A DNA stretch of 64,000 bases, from contig NZ_CP007032.1 of the NCBI RefSeq assembly GCF_000231405.2, positions 992,001 to 1,056,000 on the forward strand, given 5' to 3'. The notes below the pieces were generated by a model that had not been told where the DNA came from, made no database searches, and saw only the letters and a list, made by a program, of their open reading frames with translations. Source of the stretch: Desulfitobacterium metallireducens DSM 15288 (lineage in GTDB: Bacteria; Bacillota; Desulfitobacteriia; Desulfitobacteriales; Desulfitobacteriaceae). Positions 37,608 to 46,046 of the stretch are shown piece by piece (the stretch's first letter is position 1; each line of letters opens with the position of its first letter). A program made the translations under genes and the position numbers.

Positions 37608-38066
37608 ATGATGAGATATGGATTAGGTACAAATCATGGTTATGCCACGGGCTGGGCAAGTGGAGGTACAATTATTCTTATCTTTTTAATGGTGATAGTA
37701 TCAATTGCGGTCTTTAGTTTTTCAAATGACTATTTTAAGAAAAAAAATCATCCTAAACATAACAAGCTTTTAAAAATACTTGAAGATAAATATATAAACG
37801 AAGAAATCAGTGATGATGATTACATTGAAAGAAACAGTCTACTCGATGATGAGTATTTGCTCCATTCAGATAATCCTGCAATAATGCAACTTAAAGAGCA
37901 ATACGCAAAGTGTGAAATTGATTCCCGCGAATATATCAAAAGGAAAAAAGAATTAAGTGAACGCAGAAATCAATTTGCTCTGGATATCCTCAGAGAGAGG
38001 TATGCCAAGGGTGAAATTTCTTCAGAAGAGTTTCGAAAGATAAAAGCAGATATCCAATATGATTAG
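37608..38066 (+). CDS. membrane-anchored SHOCT-domain protein with three repeats
   Basis: 152 residues. One membrane helix (about residues 18-40), then three tandem SHOCT-like motifs: LKILEDKYINEEISDDDY, MQLKEQYAKCEIDSREY and LDILRERYAKGEISSEEF, ending DIQYD. SHOCT motifs mediate oligomer contacts. Function unknown. Confidence 0.78.
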   Translation: MMRYGLGTNHGYATGWASGGTIILIFLMVIVSIAVFSFSNDYFKKKNHPKHNKLLKILEDKYINEEISDDDYIERNSLLDDEYLLHSDNPAIMQLKEQYAKCEIDSREYIKRKKELSERRNQFALDILRERYAKGEISSEEFRKIKADIQYD

Positions 38067-38158
38067 TAATAATCCAAACCTAGTGATTTTGCGTATTTAG
38101 ATGACCTTTTTAGGGACATGATGAGTCTTGAAAAATAAATTAGGTTTACTGTTATAAC

Positions 38159-38196
38159 AAGAAAGAAGGTAGCATTTTGAAGCTACCTTCTTTCTT
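38159..38196. terminator. perfect 15-bp hairpin, bidirectional terminator
   Basis: AAGAAAGAAGGTAGC (38159-38173) pairs with GCTACCTTCTTTCTT (38182-38196), 8-nt loop, between convergent genes. Confidence 0.85.
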
Positions 38197-38212
38197 AACT
38201 TACGTAAGTTAA
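38195..38212. repeat. 18-bp perfect palindrome
   Basis: TTAACTTACGTAAGTTAA, abutting the terminator hairpin and 22 bp from the end of the CGGC gene. Could be a protein site; no function assigned. Confidence 0.4.
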
Positions 38213-38233
38213 AATGGCTAACATGATTGGAAG

Positions 38234-38566
38234 CTAATGAGTATAATCTATTAGTCTTATAGTATCACCAATCTTTTTAGAAATTGCTTGTTTCATTTGT
38301 TCGGCATGTGGACAAGGAAAGCCAATAGGATTTCCTCTTGTAATACAGGAAGCTAATACAATTGTGTCAGCACCACGTTTAATCATTTCTGTAGCCCGAG
38401 TAACCGCTTTTTTTCCAGGACAACCCCCACAGGTATTTACTCCAATTACTTCGATATCTTCTTCCACATTTGCAAAGGCAAGTTTCTTTTCCTTCATAAC
38501 TTTAAAATCGGTCGTAGCAGGACACATGTCCTCAGTTTGCATACATCGAATTAATCCAACCTTCAT
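38234..38566 (-). CDS. CGGC domain protein
   Basis: 110 residues from ATG 38566 (TGGAGG before it); the longer frame to 38647 is not supported. MKVGLIRCMQTEDMCPATT, NTCGGCPGKK and LASCITRGNPIGFPCPH carry six or more cysteines in the CGGC family pattern, thought to bind metal. Divergent from the LysR gene, which may regulate it. Confidence 0.82.
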   Translation of the reverse strand: MKVGLIRCMQTEDMCPATTDFKVMKEKKLAFANVEEDIEVIGVNTCGGCPGKKAVTRATEMIKRGADTIVLASCITRGNPIGFPCPHAEQMKQAISKKIGDTIRLIDYTH

Positions 38567-38751
38567 AAATAGTTCCTCCAAATTCATAACTTCTCTGCCA
38601 TAATTAACTACCGAAAGAACAAAACTTGGGAGCCGAGCAACCCTCAAACTGAATAGGTAATTAGTAACATCATATTGTTAAGATACCACACCAGGAGCTA
38701 TAATGGTTATGCATTGTTATCATAAATCTTATACTAAAGGAGTATAGCCTT

Positions 38752-39621
38752 GTGGATATACAACAGTTTAGAGCCTTTCGCGAAGTAGCACGACAGCGAA
38801 GCTTTTCTGGAGCAGCAAAAGAATTATTTCTTAGCCAACCTGCGATATCACGTCAAGTAGCTGCTTTAGAGACTGAGATAGGATTACCGCTGTTTGTTCG
38901 TATGGGCAATAACATTTCTCTGACTGATCCCGGTCGGAGGCTTCTGATTTATGTAGATGACATTCTCCTTAAACTTGACCAAGCTGAATCTGTCATCAGG
39001 GATTTAAAGGACTTAGAAAGCGGTACAGTTATTGTTGCAGCTGATAATTATTTAGGTAAATACTTTTTGCCACGCTTTATCGGTGAGTTTCATCGCCGCT
39101 ATCCAACCCTTCAACTTCATTTAATTACTCATCCGCAAGAAAGTTTAGTAGGCCTGTTAGCGAATGGGCAAGCAGACTTAGCCTTTTTCTGCGGGGAACC
39201 AAAACGGAATTTACCGCTTACGTTCGAACAACTATGTACAGAAGAACTTTGTTTTGTAGCTCCTGGGTCACTCAATCTTGATATTGCCGGCAATATTGAA
39301 AAATATGCTCCTTTTCTATTTCCGCCGAAAAGTTCCTCTTTTGGCGAGGACTACGAACTTTTGTTGCCTGTATCTATTGATCGCACCAATTCACTAATTA
39401 CCATTGAGTCTCTTGAAGGAATTAGAACGCTTCTTAATGAAGGCTTTGGGTGTAGTATATTACCGAAGAACCTTATTCATTGGGAACTCGAAAAAGGCTT
39501 CTTGCAATCCATGCCGATTGGACTTGAATGCCCTGTGATTCTCACCTATCCAAAGGATACCCGGCTTGCTCATCCCGTTCTACTTTTTATGGGGGTTATT
39601 CATAAAATGTTATCAATTTAG
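38752..39621 (+). CDS. LysR family transcriptional regulator
   Basis: 289 residues, GTG start, GGAG 9 bases before it. N-terminal winged helix-turn-helix (residues 1-60: SFSGAAKELFLSQPAISRQVAALE), C-terminal periplasmic-binding-type effector domain. Divergent to the CGGC gene across 185 bp, the classic LysR arrangement. Effector unknown. Confidence 0.9.
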   Translation: MDIQQFRAFREVARQRSFSGAAKELFLSQPAISRQVAALETEIGLPLFVRMGNNISLTDPGRRLLIYVDDILLKLDQAESVIRDLKDLESGTVIVAADNYLGKYFLPRFIGEFHRRYPTLQLHLITHPQESLVGLLANGQADLAFFCGEPKRNLPLTFEQLCTEELCFVAPGSLNLDIAGNIEKYAPFLFPPKSSSFGEDYELLLPVSIDRTNSLITIESLEGIRTLLNEGFGCSILPKNLIHWELEKGFLQSMPIGLECPVILTYPKDTRLAHPVLLFMGVIHKMLSI

Positions 39622-39660
39622 CTTAGAACTCGAAAATTATCGTAAAATAATGAACAAAAA

Positions 39661-39669
39661 TGATATAAT
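39661..39669 (+). promoter_or_regulatory. extended -10 promoter
   Basis: TGATATAAT, 43 bp before the LapA-type gene. Confidence 0.5.
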
Positions 39670-39711
39670 GACCTTACAAATTTGACTTGGAAATAACAAA
39701 GGGGGATTAGA

Positions 39712-40020
39712 ATGTTTTTATTAATTTTAACGTTGCTTTTTGCGTTGCTTGTCGCTATATTTGCGGTCCAAAATGCTGCCCCAGTCTCGATAAATTTATT
39801 TTGGATAACAACACAGGTCCCTTTGGTTCTCGTCATTTTAGGCTCGGTGCTCGCAGGAGCAGTAATTGTTGTTTTGATTGCTATGTGGCGGAAAATACGT
39901 CCCAAAAAGAAAAATAAGGGTATGTCCATAGTACCGGTAGAAGAAAAGAACATGGATTCGAAAGAAAATAATTTCTCAGAGCAAGTTACTATGAAACAAT
40001 TTACGCCAGAAGAAAAATAG
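39712..40020 (+). CDS. LapA-domain (DUF1049) membrane protein
   Basis: 102 residues, AAAGGGGGAT start site. Two membrane helices: LLILTLLFALLVAIFAVQNA and VPLVLVILGSVLAGAVIVVL, with AVQNAAPVSINLFW between, the LapA signature. Basic then acidic cytoplasmic tail. Envelope protein of unknown role. Confidence 0.85.
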   Translation: MFLLILTLLFALLVAIFAVQNAAPVSINLFWITTQVPLVLVILGSVLAGAVIVVLIAMWRKIRPKKKNKGMSIVPVEEKNMDSKENNFSEQVTMKQFTPEEK

Positions 40021-40117
40021 ATTCAGTATATTCTTAAAATTTAGAAAAGATTTAATAGAAAGAAGGAAATTCATTCTAGAGTCGCGAATACAATATGAAA
40101 ATAGTGAGAATTAACAA

Positions 40118-40172
40118 GACCATGGAGGTCTGACCCTACAGAGGGTCGCTCTATGGCCTTTTTCTTTTTTTC
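40118..40172 (+). terminator. large hairpin with T-run before cbiQ
   Basis: GACCATGGA pairs imperfectly with TCTATGGCC, closing an inner GACCCT/AGGGTC hairpin, then TTTTTCTTTTTTT. Either the terminator of the LapA-type gene or an attenuator for cbiQ-cbiM. The leader before it (40021-40117) matches no riboswitch class I know. Confidence 0.72.
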
Positions 40173-40208
40173 TGAAAATAAGCCGAATAGCAAAGAAGGG
40201 AGAACAGG

Positions 40209-41147
40209 ATGGAACTTCCAAGCTGGTTAAGTGAGATGAGCCCCGCAGTGCAACTTGACGTTGGTGGGGGGCGACGTAAAAGAAATTTCATCGAGAAGAC
40301 GCTGAAAGATATCGTTAGCTTTCTCAGTGATGCATTTTTCTCAGAAAAAATCGCGTTGAGAAAAGGCTTTTTACAAGGGCTAGATCCTCGCGTTAAAGTA
40401 TTGTCCCTAATTTTTCTCTTGGTCGCCGTTAATCTTTGCTCAAATCTTGGTTTGCTCTGGATCTTCTATTTTATTCTACTCGCGATTGCGGTACTTTCAA
40501 AACTGCCATTTCGACTAATGCTTTCTAGAGTTTGGTTAGTCATTCCTTTGTTTACAGGGATCATGGTGTTTCCCTCACTCTTTAACTGGGTACGACCAGG
40601 TGATCCGCTATGGGTCATTGGAAATTTTGGACATCCCTTGCGCTTCGGCCCACTTGTTTTCCCGGCAACTCTAGCTGTGTCGAAGCAGGGGGTAGCAGGA
40701 GGAATCTTACTCATTAGCCGAGTAGGTATCTCTGTTTCTTTAGCTATGGTGTTGACCCTTAGTACACGCTGGATGGATATTCTCAGGGCTTTGCGTTCGT
40801 TCTTTATCCCGCGTATCTTCATCAGTACGACAGAGATGACTTACCGATATATTTTCGTCTTAATTAAAGCGATGGAGGAAATTTTTATTGCGCGCAAGGC
40901 TAGGGATGCAGGACAGTCCTCAGTGAAGGAACAACGGAGTTTTATAGCAACTACGATGGGTGGATTGTTTGGCAAGTCTTTACAAATGAGCGAGGAAGTG
41001 TACAGCGCGATGGTTGCTCGTGGCTATACAGGAGAAATGCGCATGATTCATCAGAAAAGCATGGTCTGGCAAGATATTTTCATTTTGATGGTTGCCCTTC
41101 TGGCAGGACTAATTATGATTGCAACTAACAAAGTCCTAGGAGGGTGA
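40209..41147 (+). CDS. cbiQ: ECF transporter T component for Co/Ni
   Basis: 312 residues. Six-helix CbiQ/EcfT family with LQGLDPRVKVLSLIFLLV at the N-terminal helix and the coupling motif ARKARDAG near residue 235 together with MVARGYTGEMR. Energy-coupling membrane subunit of a metal ECF importer. CbiM follows 34 bp later; no CbiO ATPase gene is adjacent. Confidence 0.88.
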   Translation: MELPSWLSEMSPAVQLDVGGGRRKRNFIEKTLKDIVSFLSDAFFSEKIALRKGFLQGLDPRVKVLSLIFLLVAVNLCSNLGLLWIFYFILLAIAVLSKLPFRLMLSRVWLVIPLFTGIMVFPSLFNWVRPGDPLWVIGNFGHPLRFGPLVFPATLAVSKQGVAGGILLISRVGISVSLAMVLTLSTRWMDILRALRSFFIPRIFISTTEMTYRYIFVLIKAMEEIFIARKARDAGQSSVKEQRSFIATTMGGLFGKSLQMSEEVYSAMVARGYTGEMRMIHQKSMVWQDIFILMVALLAGLIMIATNKVLGG

Positions 41148-41181
41148 AAGAAAATAGTCATCAATGAGGAGGAGTGTTATT

Positions 41182-42207
41182 ATGCATATTCCTGATGGTT
41201 ATCTGAGCCCACAAACTGATGCAGTCTTAGGAATTGCAAGTGCGCTTGCCGCAGCAGGTGCGGCCTATCAAACCTCTCATTCGCTTAAAGCCAAATACAT
41301 ACCCTTGCTTTCTATAGGAGCAGCGTTTTCATTTGCGATCATGATGTTTAATATTCCTATTCCCGATGGAACGACGGCTCATGCCACAGGGGGTACTCTT
41401 TTGGCAATTTTACTCGGGCCCTGGGCAGCGATGGTAGGAGTTACCATAGCCTTAGTTTTGCAAGCTCTTTTCTTTGGAGATGGCGGAATACTGGCTTTGG
41501 GAGCGAACATATTTAATATGGCAGTGATCTTGCCCTTTGTTAGTTATGGTATTTATCAATTCATCGCGGGTAAGAGTAATGTTCAATCCAAACGTCAATG
41601 GATTGCTGCCGCTATTGCGGGGTATATCGGCCTCATAACAGCAGCCTTTTTTACAGGAATTGAGTTTGGGTTACAACCTCTCCTCTTCCATGCTGCAGAT
41701 GGAACTCCGCTTTATAGTCCTTATGGATTAAACATAGCTGTACCCGCTATGCTTCTCTCTCATCTATCGATTGCAGGTCCTGTTGAGGGACTAATTACGG
41801 CGTTGGTTGTACGATATTTGCAACGAACTAACCCGGCAATGCTTCAATTAAGACAGTCTGAGGATAAATCAACTAAGGATTTCCGTTACGGTAAACTTGT
41901 GCTGGGGATCGTTATTATGGCCCTGCTTACGCCCCTAGGACTTTTGACTTCGGGAACGGCGTGGGGGGAATGGGGAAGTGAAGCTTTAAAGTCTCAACTT
42001 GGATTCTTACCTAGTGGATTTCAGAAATTAAACGACTTATGGCAACACGCGATTTTCCCCGATTATGGTGTCGTAGGATATGATCAAACGTTCTGGCAAC
42101 AGGCTTTGGGATATCTATTATCTGCTTTTTTCGCGCTAATCGTTATTGGAACGATTACAATCCTCATCCAGCGTTTTGTGCGAAGGTCGGAAAAAGAAAT
42201 AAATTAA
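41182..42207 (+). CDS. cbiM: Co/Ni ECF transporter substrate-binding subunit CbiM/NikM with C-terminal extension
   Basis: 341 residues from ATG 41182 (GAGGAGGAG upstream; an in-frame ATG at 41164 is disfavoured). MHIPDGYLSPQ is the metal-binding N-terminus, with the initiator Met and His2 contributing to the site; PDGTTAHATGGTLLA is the second motif. After seven helices the C-terminal region (LLTPLGLLTSGTAWGEWG... to the last helix) resembles a fused PDGLE/NikN-type domain. Takes up cobalt or nickel. Confidence 0.88.
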   Translation: MHIPDGYLSPQTDAVLGIASALAAAGAAYQTSHSLKAKYIPLLSIGAAFSFAIMMFNIPIPDGTTAHATGGTLLAILLGPWAAMVGVTIALVLQALFFGDGGILALGANIFNMAVILPFVSYGIYQFIAGKSNVQSKRQWIAAAIAGYIGLITAAFFTGIEFGLQPLLFHAADGTPLYSPYGLNIAVPAMLLSHLSIAGPVEGLITALVVRYLQRTNPAMLQLRQSEDKSTKDFRYGKLVLGIVIMALLTPLGLLTSGTAWGEWGSEALKSQLGFLPSGFQKLNDLWQHAIFPDYGVVGYDQTFWQQALGYLLSAFFALIVIGTITILIQRFVRRSEKEIN

Positions 42208-42247
42208 TTTATATAGGAATAACTGCAAATTTAATGTAAAATAAAGA

Positions 42248-42280
42248 AAAATGCATGAAAATACTTCATGCATTTTTTCT
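42248..42280 (+). terminator. intrinsic terminator after cbiM
   Basis: AAAATGCATGAA pairs with TTCATGCATTTT around a 5-nt loop, T-run. Confidence 0.85.
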
Positions 42281-42315
42281 TAACACTGTTCTTAGGCCGT
42301 CTAGGAGGAAGAAAA

Positions 42316-43215
42316 ATGTCACTTGAAGAAGCAAGTCAAAAGATCTTTGACAGTTTAAAAATTGTAGACAAGATGTATGAGCATATTCGGCTTATCGATC
42401 CTGTCACGAAGAAAATCATCGCCTCCTATGGGGAAGATCTGTCTAGAGCGGGTGCTGAATGTTTTGCTTTATGGAAAAAAGGAAAGAGCTGCGATAACTG
42501 TGTTTCTATGCGTGCTTTTAATGAGGATCAAACTATTGTCAAAATAGAATATACACCTGATAAAATATTTATGCTTACTGCGATCCCCGTTGAATTAGAA
42601 AATCAAAAAGTTATTGTTGAAATTCTTAAGGATACGACTCAAAGTATGATTTTCCAAAGTGGAGATTCGCCAGCTTCCTCCTCGATTGTTTGTGGCATCA
42701 TTGATAACCTGAATAATATCGCCCTACGAGATCCATTGACTGGAGTAAATAACCGGCGTTTCATTCAAGAAAAGTTACCTGTCAATCTCGTTTTAGCCTC
42801 AACTTCGAATCAAAGCTTATCTTTAATCATGGTTGATATTGATTTCTTTAAGAAGATCAATGATACCTATGGCCACGTCGCTGGAGATTTTGTTCTAAAA
42901 CGCTGTGCGGAGATAATTGCAAATTGTGCTAAACGGGAAACTGACTGGGTAGCACGTTATGGTGGAGAAGAATTTTTAATTTGTCTTCCAGGAGCAAACT
43001 TGGAAAGTGCCTGTGAAATTGCTGAACTTATGCGCAAGACCATCGAAAATGAAGTAATTCAATGCGATAAAGAGACGATAAAAATAACGGCCAGTTTTGG
43101 GGCGTGTTGTACTACCCCTTGTTCAGGTGAAACAGCTAAACAGTTGATTGAGCGTGCGGATCAAGCCCTTTATGTGGCTAAAGAGCAGGGCAGGAATACG
43201 GTGGAATGGGTATGA
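42316..43215 (+). CDS. diguanylate cyclase with cysteine-bearing PAS-like sensor
   Basis: 299 residues from ATG 42316 (TAGGAGGAAG). The N-terminal PAS-like region has a cysteine set, C49, C59 and C62 (GKSCDNCVSM), typical of a group of redox- or metal-sensing regulators. The C-terminal GGDEF domain has GGEEF at 216-220 with the inhibitory site RETD five residues before it. Soluble; synthesises c-di-GMP in response to an unknown cue. Confidence 0.9.
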   Translation: MSLEEASQKIFDSLKIVDKMYEHIRLIDPVTKKIIASYGEDLSRAGAECFALWKKGKSCDNCVSMRAFNEDQTIVKIEYTPDKIFMLTAIPVELENQKVIVEILKDTTQSMIFQSGDSPASSSIVCGIIDNLNNIALRDPLTGVNNRRFIQEKLPVNLVLASTSNQSLSLIMVDIDFFKKINDTYGHVAGDFVLKRCAEIIANCAKRETDWVARYGGEEFLICLPGANLESACEIAELMRKTIENEVIQCDKETIKITASFGACCTTPCSGETAKQLIERADQALYVAKEQGRNTVEWV

Positions 43216-43278
43216 CTACATTCCGAAGTAGATATAATATGTACGCTTCATAAATTTTAAAAAAAGGAGAAAAAGTAC

Positions 43279-43716
43279 ATGTGGAAAGAATTTAAAGAAT
43301 TCGCGTTGAAGGGTAACGTTGCCGATCTAGCGATCGGTGTTGTAATTGGTGGTGCGTTTGGGAAAATTGTGACCTCTCTTGTCAGCGATATCATTATGCC
43401 GTTAGTTGGGTTGTTATTAGGAAAAGTAGATTTCTCAAATCTGTTCATCACGCTTGGAAGCGGGCATTTTAATACGATCAAAGAAGCGAAAGACGCAGGA
43501 GTCGCAACTTTAAATTATGGACTTTTCATCAATAACATTATTGACTTCTTGATCGTTGCTTTTTCTATTTTCTTTGTGATTCGGCAATTAGGACGGTTTA
43601 GTAAGAAGAAAGAAGGGGGACCTGCAGCTCCAACGACAAAAACGTGTCGATTTTGCTGTACGGATATTCCAATTGAAGCGATTCGATGTCCCCATTGTAC
43701 CTCTGAACTTAAGTAA
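43279..43716 (+). CDS. mscL: large-conductance mechanosensitive channel with C-terminal zinc ribbon
   Basis: 145 residues, AAAAAGGAG start. MscL core [24 protein letters not shown] and second helix [17 protein letters not shown]. The C-terminus carries a CxxC...CxxC zinc ribbon (C123, C126, C137, C140) instead of the usual helical bundle. Releases solutes on osmotic downshock. Confidence 0.93.
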   Translation: MWKEFKEFALKGNVADLAIGVVIGGAFGKIVTSLVSDIIMPLVGLLLGKVDFSNLFITLGSGHFNTIKEAKDAGVATLNYGLFINNIIDFLIVAFSIFFVIRQLGRFSKKKEGGPAAPTTKTCRFCCTDIPIEAIRCPHCTSELK

Positions 43717-43831
43717 TATTCTGAAATATCTTGAAAAAATATGGTTTGAGAGCAGGAATTTAGTCCGATCCAATAGAATATTGAACAAGATTGCACAAGT
43801 CGCAGTTTAAGGAATGTAAGGAGGATTTGAA

Positions 43832-44176
43832 ATGAAAAAGTATTTATGTCCAGGTTGTGGGTATATTTATGATCCCGCGTTAGGTGATCCTGAAGGGGGT
43901 ATTGCCCCGGGAACTGCGTTTGAGGATATTCCGGACACTTGGGTTTGTCCTTTATGCGGTGTAACAAAAGCTGAATTTGAAATTGTCGCTGATGAGAAAC
44001 AAGAAGCTTCTAACACGACGCAGTATATTTGCACAGGTTGCGGATATGTTTATGATCCTGTTCAAGGTGATCCTGATGGAGGTATTGCTCCTGGAACTGC
44101 ATTCGAGGATATTCCAGATGATTGGGTTTGTCCTTTATGCGGCGTAACAAAAGCTGAATTTGAAGTGGTTAAATAA
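43832..44176 (+). CDS. tandem rubredoxin (two domains)
   Basis: 114 residues, AGGAGG start. Two almost identical rubredoxin domains, iron cysteines C6/C9/C39/C42 and C67/C70/C100/C103, joined by a linker of about 14 residues ([13 protein letters not shown]). The repeated part [14 protein letters not shown] occurs in both. Electron carrier, two Fe centres per chain, probably in oxidative-stress or redox chains of an anaerobe. Confidence 0.95.
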   Translation: MKKYLCPGCGYIYDPALGDPEGGIAPGTAFEDIPDTWVCPLCGVTKAEFEIVADEKQEASNTTQYICTGCGYVYDPVQGDPDGGIAPGTAFEDIPDDWVCPLCGVTKAEFEVVK

Positions 44177-44188
44177 TGATCTGAGGGG

Positions 44189-44214
44189 AGCGGGCTATTG
44201 GCCCGCTTTTTATT
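44189..44214 (+). terminator. intrinsic terminator after the rubredoxin gene
   Basis: AGCGGGC pairs with GCCCGCT around a 5-nt loop, T-run. Confidence 0.8.
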
Positions 44215-44230
44215 TTGCGATTGTTTCATA

Positions 44231-44259
44231 TTGCATATTCTAGGCAACCCTATTATAAT
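44231..44259 (+). promoter_or_regulatory. sigma-A promoter of the zinc uptake operon
   Basis: TTGCAT (44231-44236), 17-bp spacer, TATAAT (44254-44259). Confidence 0.75.
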
Positions 44260-44271
44260 AGTTAAATGCAA

Positions 44272-44292
44272 TGCAAATGCGAATGATTTGCA
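44272..44292. promoter_or_regulatory. probable Zur operator
   Basis: TGCAAAT-N7-ATTTGCA dyad just downstream of the -10 box, at the expected transcription start. Fits a Fur-family site; the operon's last gene encodes a Fur-family protein. Confidence 0.7.
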
Positions 44293-44318
44293 AATCTCGG
44301 TTCAGGGACGGTTGTTGA

Positions 44319-45260
44319 ATGAAAAAATTACGGGTAGGATTCTTGGGTTTAGTTTTAATTTTAAGTGCATTGGTTTTTACAGGATGTGGTGCGAACAGCA
44401 CAGCAGATTCCCAAGGAACGGGCTTTGCTTCAAATGGAGATAAGAAACTCACAGTCTACACCACCGTTTATCCGATGTATGATTTAACACAGAAAATCGG
44501 GGGCGATAAGATTCAACTTAAGAATCTTGTCCCAGCCGGGACAGAGCCGCATGACTGGGAGCCGACGCCTAGTGATATGGCAGCTTTAGAGAAGGCTGAT
44601 GTCTTAATTTATAATGGTGCAGGGATGGAACCCTGGTTGGATAAAGTATTAAAATCACTCAACCCTGAAAAATTAGTGACTGTTGAGGCGACTCAAGGCC
44701 TTACTTTATTGAATAGCCAGGATGAGACGAAGAAGTTGGCTACAGACCCGCATGTTTGGTTAGATCCAATGCATGCCAAACAAGAGATGGGAGCCATTAA
44801 AGATGCCCTTGTCACGGCAGACCCAGCGAATCATGCTTATTATGAAAAAAATTATGTGGAGAATGCTGCACATTTTGATCAATTAGACCAAGAATACAAA
44901 GTGGCTGTTTCACAGTTCAGTAAAAAAGATATTGTGGTTGCACACCAAGCCTTTAGTTATTTATGTAATGCTTATGGGTTGAATCAGGTTGCTATTGAAG
45001 GGCTTGCCGCCGATTCTGAACCTTCTCCGGCAAGAATGGCGGAAATCGTAAAGTTTGTTCAAGAAAAGCAACTTAAATATATCTTCTTTGAAGAACTGGT
45101 CAGTCCTAAGGTTGCGCAGACGATCGCGCAAGAAACGGGAGCGTCCACGGCTGTTCTTAACCCCTTTGAAGGATTGACAGAGAGTGATCAACAAGCAGGA
45201 AAAGATTATTTCTCCGTCATGCGGGATAACCTTGAAGTTCTAAAGAAAGCATTGCAGTAG
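44319..45260 (+). CDS. znuA: zinc ABC transporter substrate-binding lipoprotein
   Basis: 313 residues. Lipobox VFTGC, lipid cysteine 23. Cluster A-I fold with metal ligands in GTEPHDWEPTPSD, DPHVWLDP and VVAHQAFSYL, and DSEPSPARM near residue 230. ZnuA/TroA family; zinc is favoured by the operon's Fur-family regulator, manganese cannot be excluded. First gene of znuA-znuC-znuB-zur. GGGACGGTTG precedes the start in place of a good ribosome site. Confidence 0.92.
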   Translation: MKKLRVGFLGLVLILSALVFTGCGANSTADSQGTGFASNGDKKLTVYTTVYPMYDLTQKIGGDKIQLKNLVPAGTEPHDWEPTPSDMAALEKADVLIYNGAGMEPWLDKVLKSLNPEKLVTVEATQGLTLLNSQDETKKLATDPHVWLDPMHAKQEMGAIKDALVTADPANHAYYEKNYVENAAHFDQLDQEYKVAVSQFSKKDIVVAHQAFSYLCNAYGLNQVAIEGLAADSEPSPARMAEIVKFVQEKQLKYIFFEELVSPKVAQTIAQETGASTAVLNPFEGLTESDQQAGKDYFSVMRDNLEVLKKALQ

Positions 45261-45269
45261 GGAAGAACA

Positions 45270-46046
45270 ATGGAAAAGATAATAGAAGTTAATCATTTGA
45301 ATTTTGGCTATAATGATAATTTAATCTTAAACGATATCTGCTTTACTGTGGATAAAGGGGATTATTTAGGAATCATTGGAGCGAATGGGACGGGAAAAAG
45401 CACTCTAATTAAACTTTTACTTAAGATCATGGAACCACTGAGTGGAGAGATAGAGGTGCTTGGCGAGAATATTGAAACATTCAAACGCTGGGATAAGGTT
45501 GGATATGTATCGCAAAAGGCGAACTCCTTTAATAGTAGTTTTCCAGCTACGGTTGAAGAGGTTGTGGCCGCCAATCTTTATTCCAATATTGGTCTTTTCC
45601 GATTTCCCAATAAGTCGCATATGAAAAAAGTCTATGCGGCCCTTGAGCTTGTCGGGATGCAGAATTACGGAAAACGATTGATCGGCAATCTTTCCGGCGG
45701 CCAGCAACAAAGAGTATTTATCGCGCGTACCCTTGCAAATGATCCGGAGATCTTGTTTTTAGATGAGCCAACGGTGGGGATTGACGCTCGCTCGGAAGAA
45801 GCCGTTTATGGTTTATTGGGGCGACTGAATCAAGAATTAGGTCTAACGATTGTGATGGTTACTCATGATATTAGTGCGATCACCATCCACGCCAATAAAT
45901 TGGTTTGTTTGGGTGAGAATGGCATGTTCATCCATGATCCAAAAGAAGGGATTACTGCAGAGTTTGCGACGGAACTTTATGGTTACAGTGTCAACCTGCA
46001 TAATCACGATTGTAAAAATTGTTATAGAGGAGTATCTCAATGCTAG
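45270..46046 (+). CDS. znuC: zinc ABC transporter ATPase
   Basis: 258 residues. Walker A GANGTGKST, signature LSGGQQQRV, Walker B EILFLDEPT, H-loop VTHD. C-terminal tail with HNHDCKNC could bind metal. Overlaps znuB by 7 bp. Confidence 0.93.
   Translation: MEKIIEVNHLNFGYNDNLILNDICFTVDKGDYLGIIGANGTGKSTLIKLLLKIMEPLSGEIEVLGENIETFKRWDKVGYVSQKANSFNSSFPATVEEVVAANLYSNIGLFRFPNKSHMKKVYAALELVGMQNYGKRLIGNLSGGQQQRVFIARTLANDPEILFLDEPTVGIDARSEEAVYGLLGRLNQELGLTIVMVTHDISAITIHANKLVCLGENGMFIHDPKEGITAEFATELYGYSVNLHNHDCKNCYRGVSQC

Noticed and set aside
38195-38212. LysR binding site for the 38752 gene
   Set aside because: The palindrome lies at the far end of the CGGC gene, not in the divergent promoter region.
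40021-40208. Cobalamin or NiCo riboswitch before cbiQ
   Set aside because: None of the conserved elements of these classes is seen; only a hairpin with T-run is present.
43515-43967. Minus-strand open frame opposite mscL and the rubredoxin gene
   Set aside because: Overlaps two well-supported genes and has no recognisable content.
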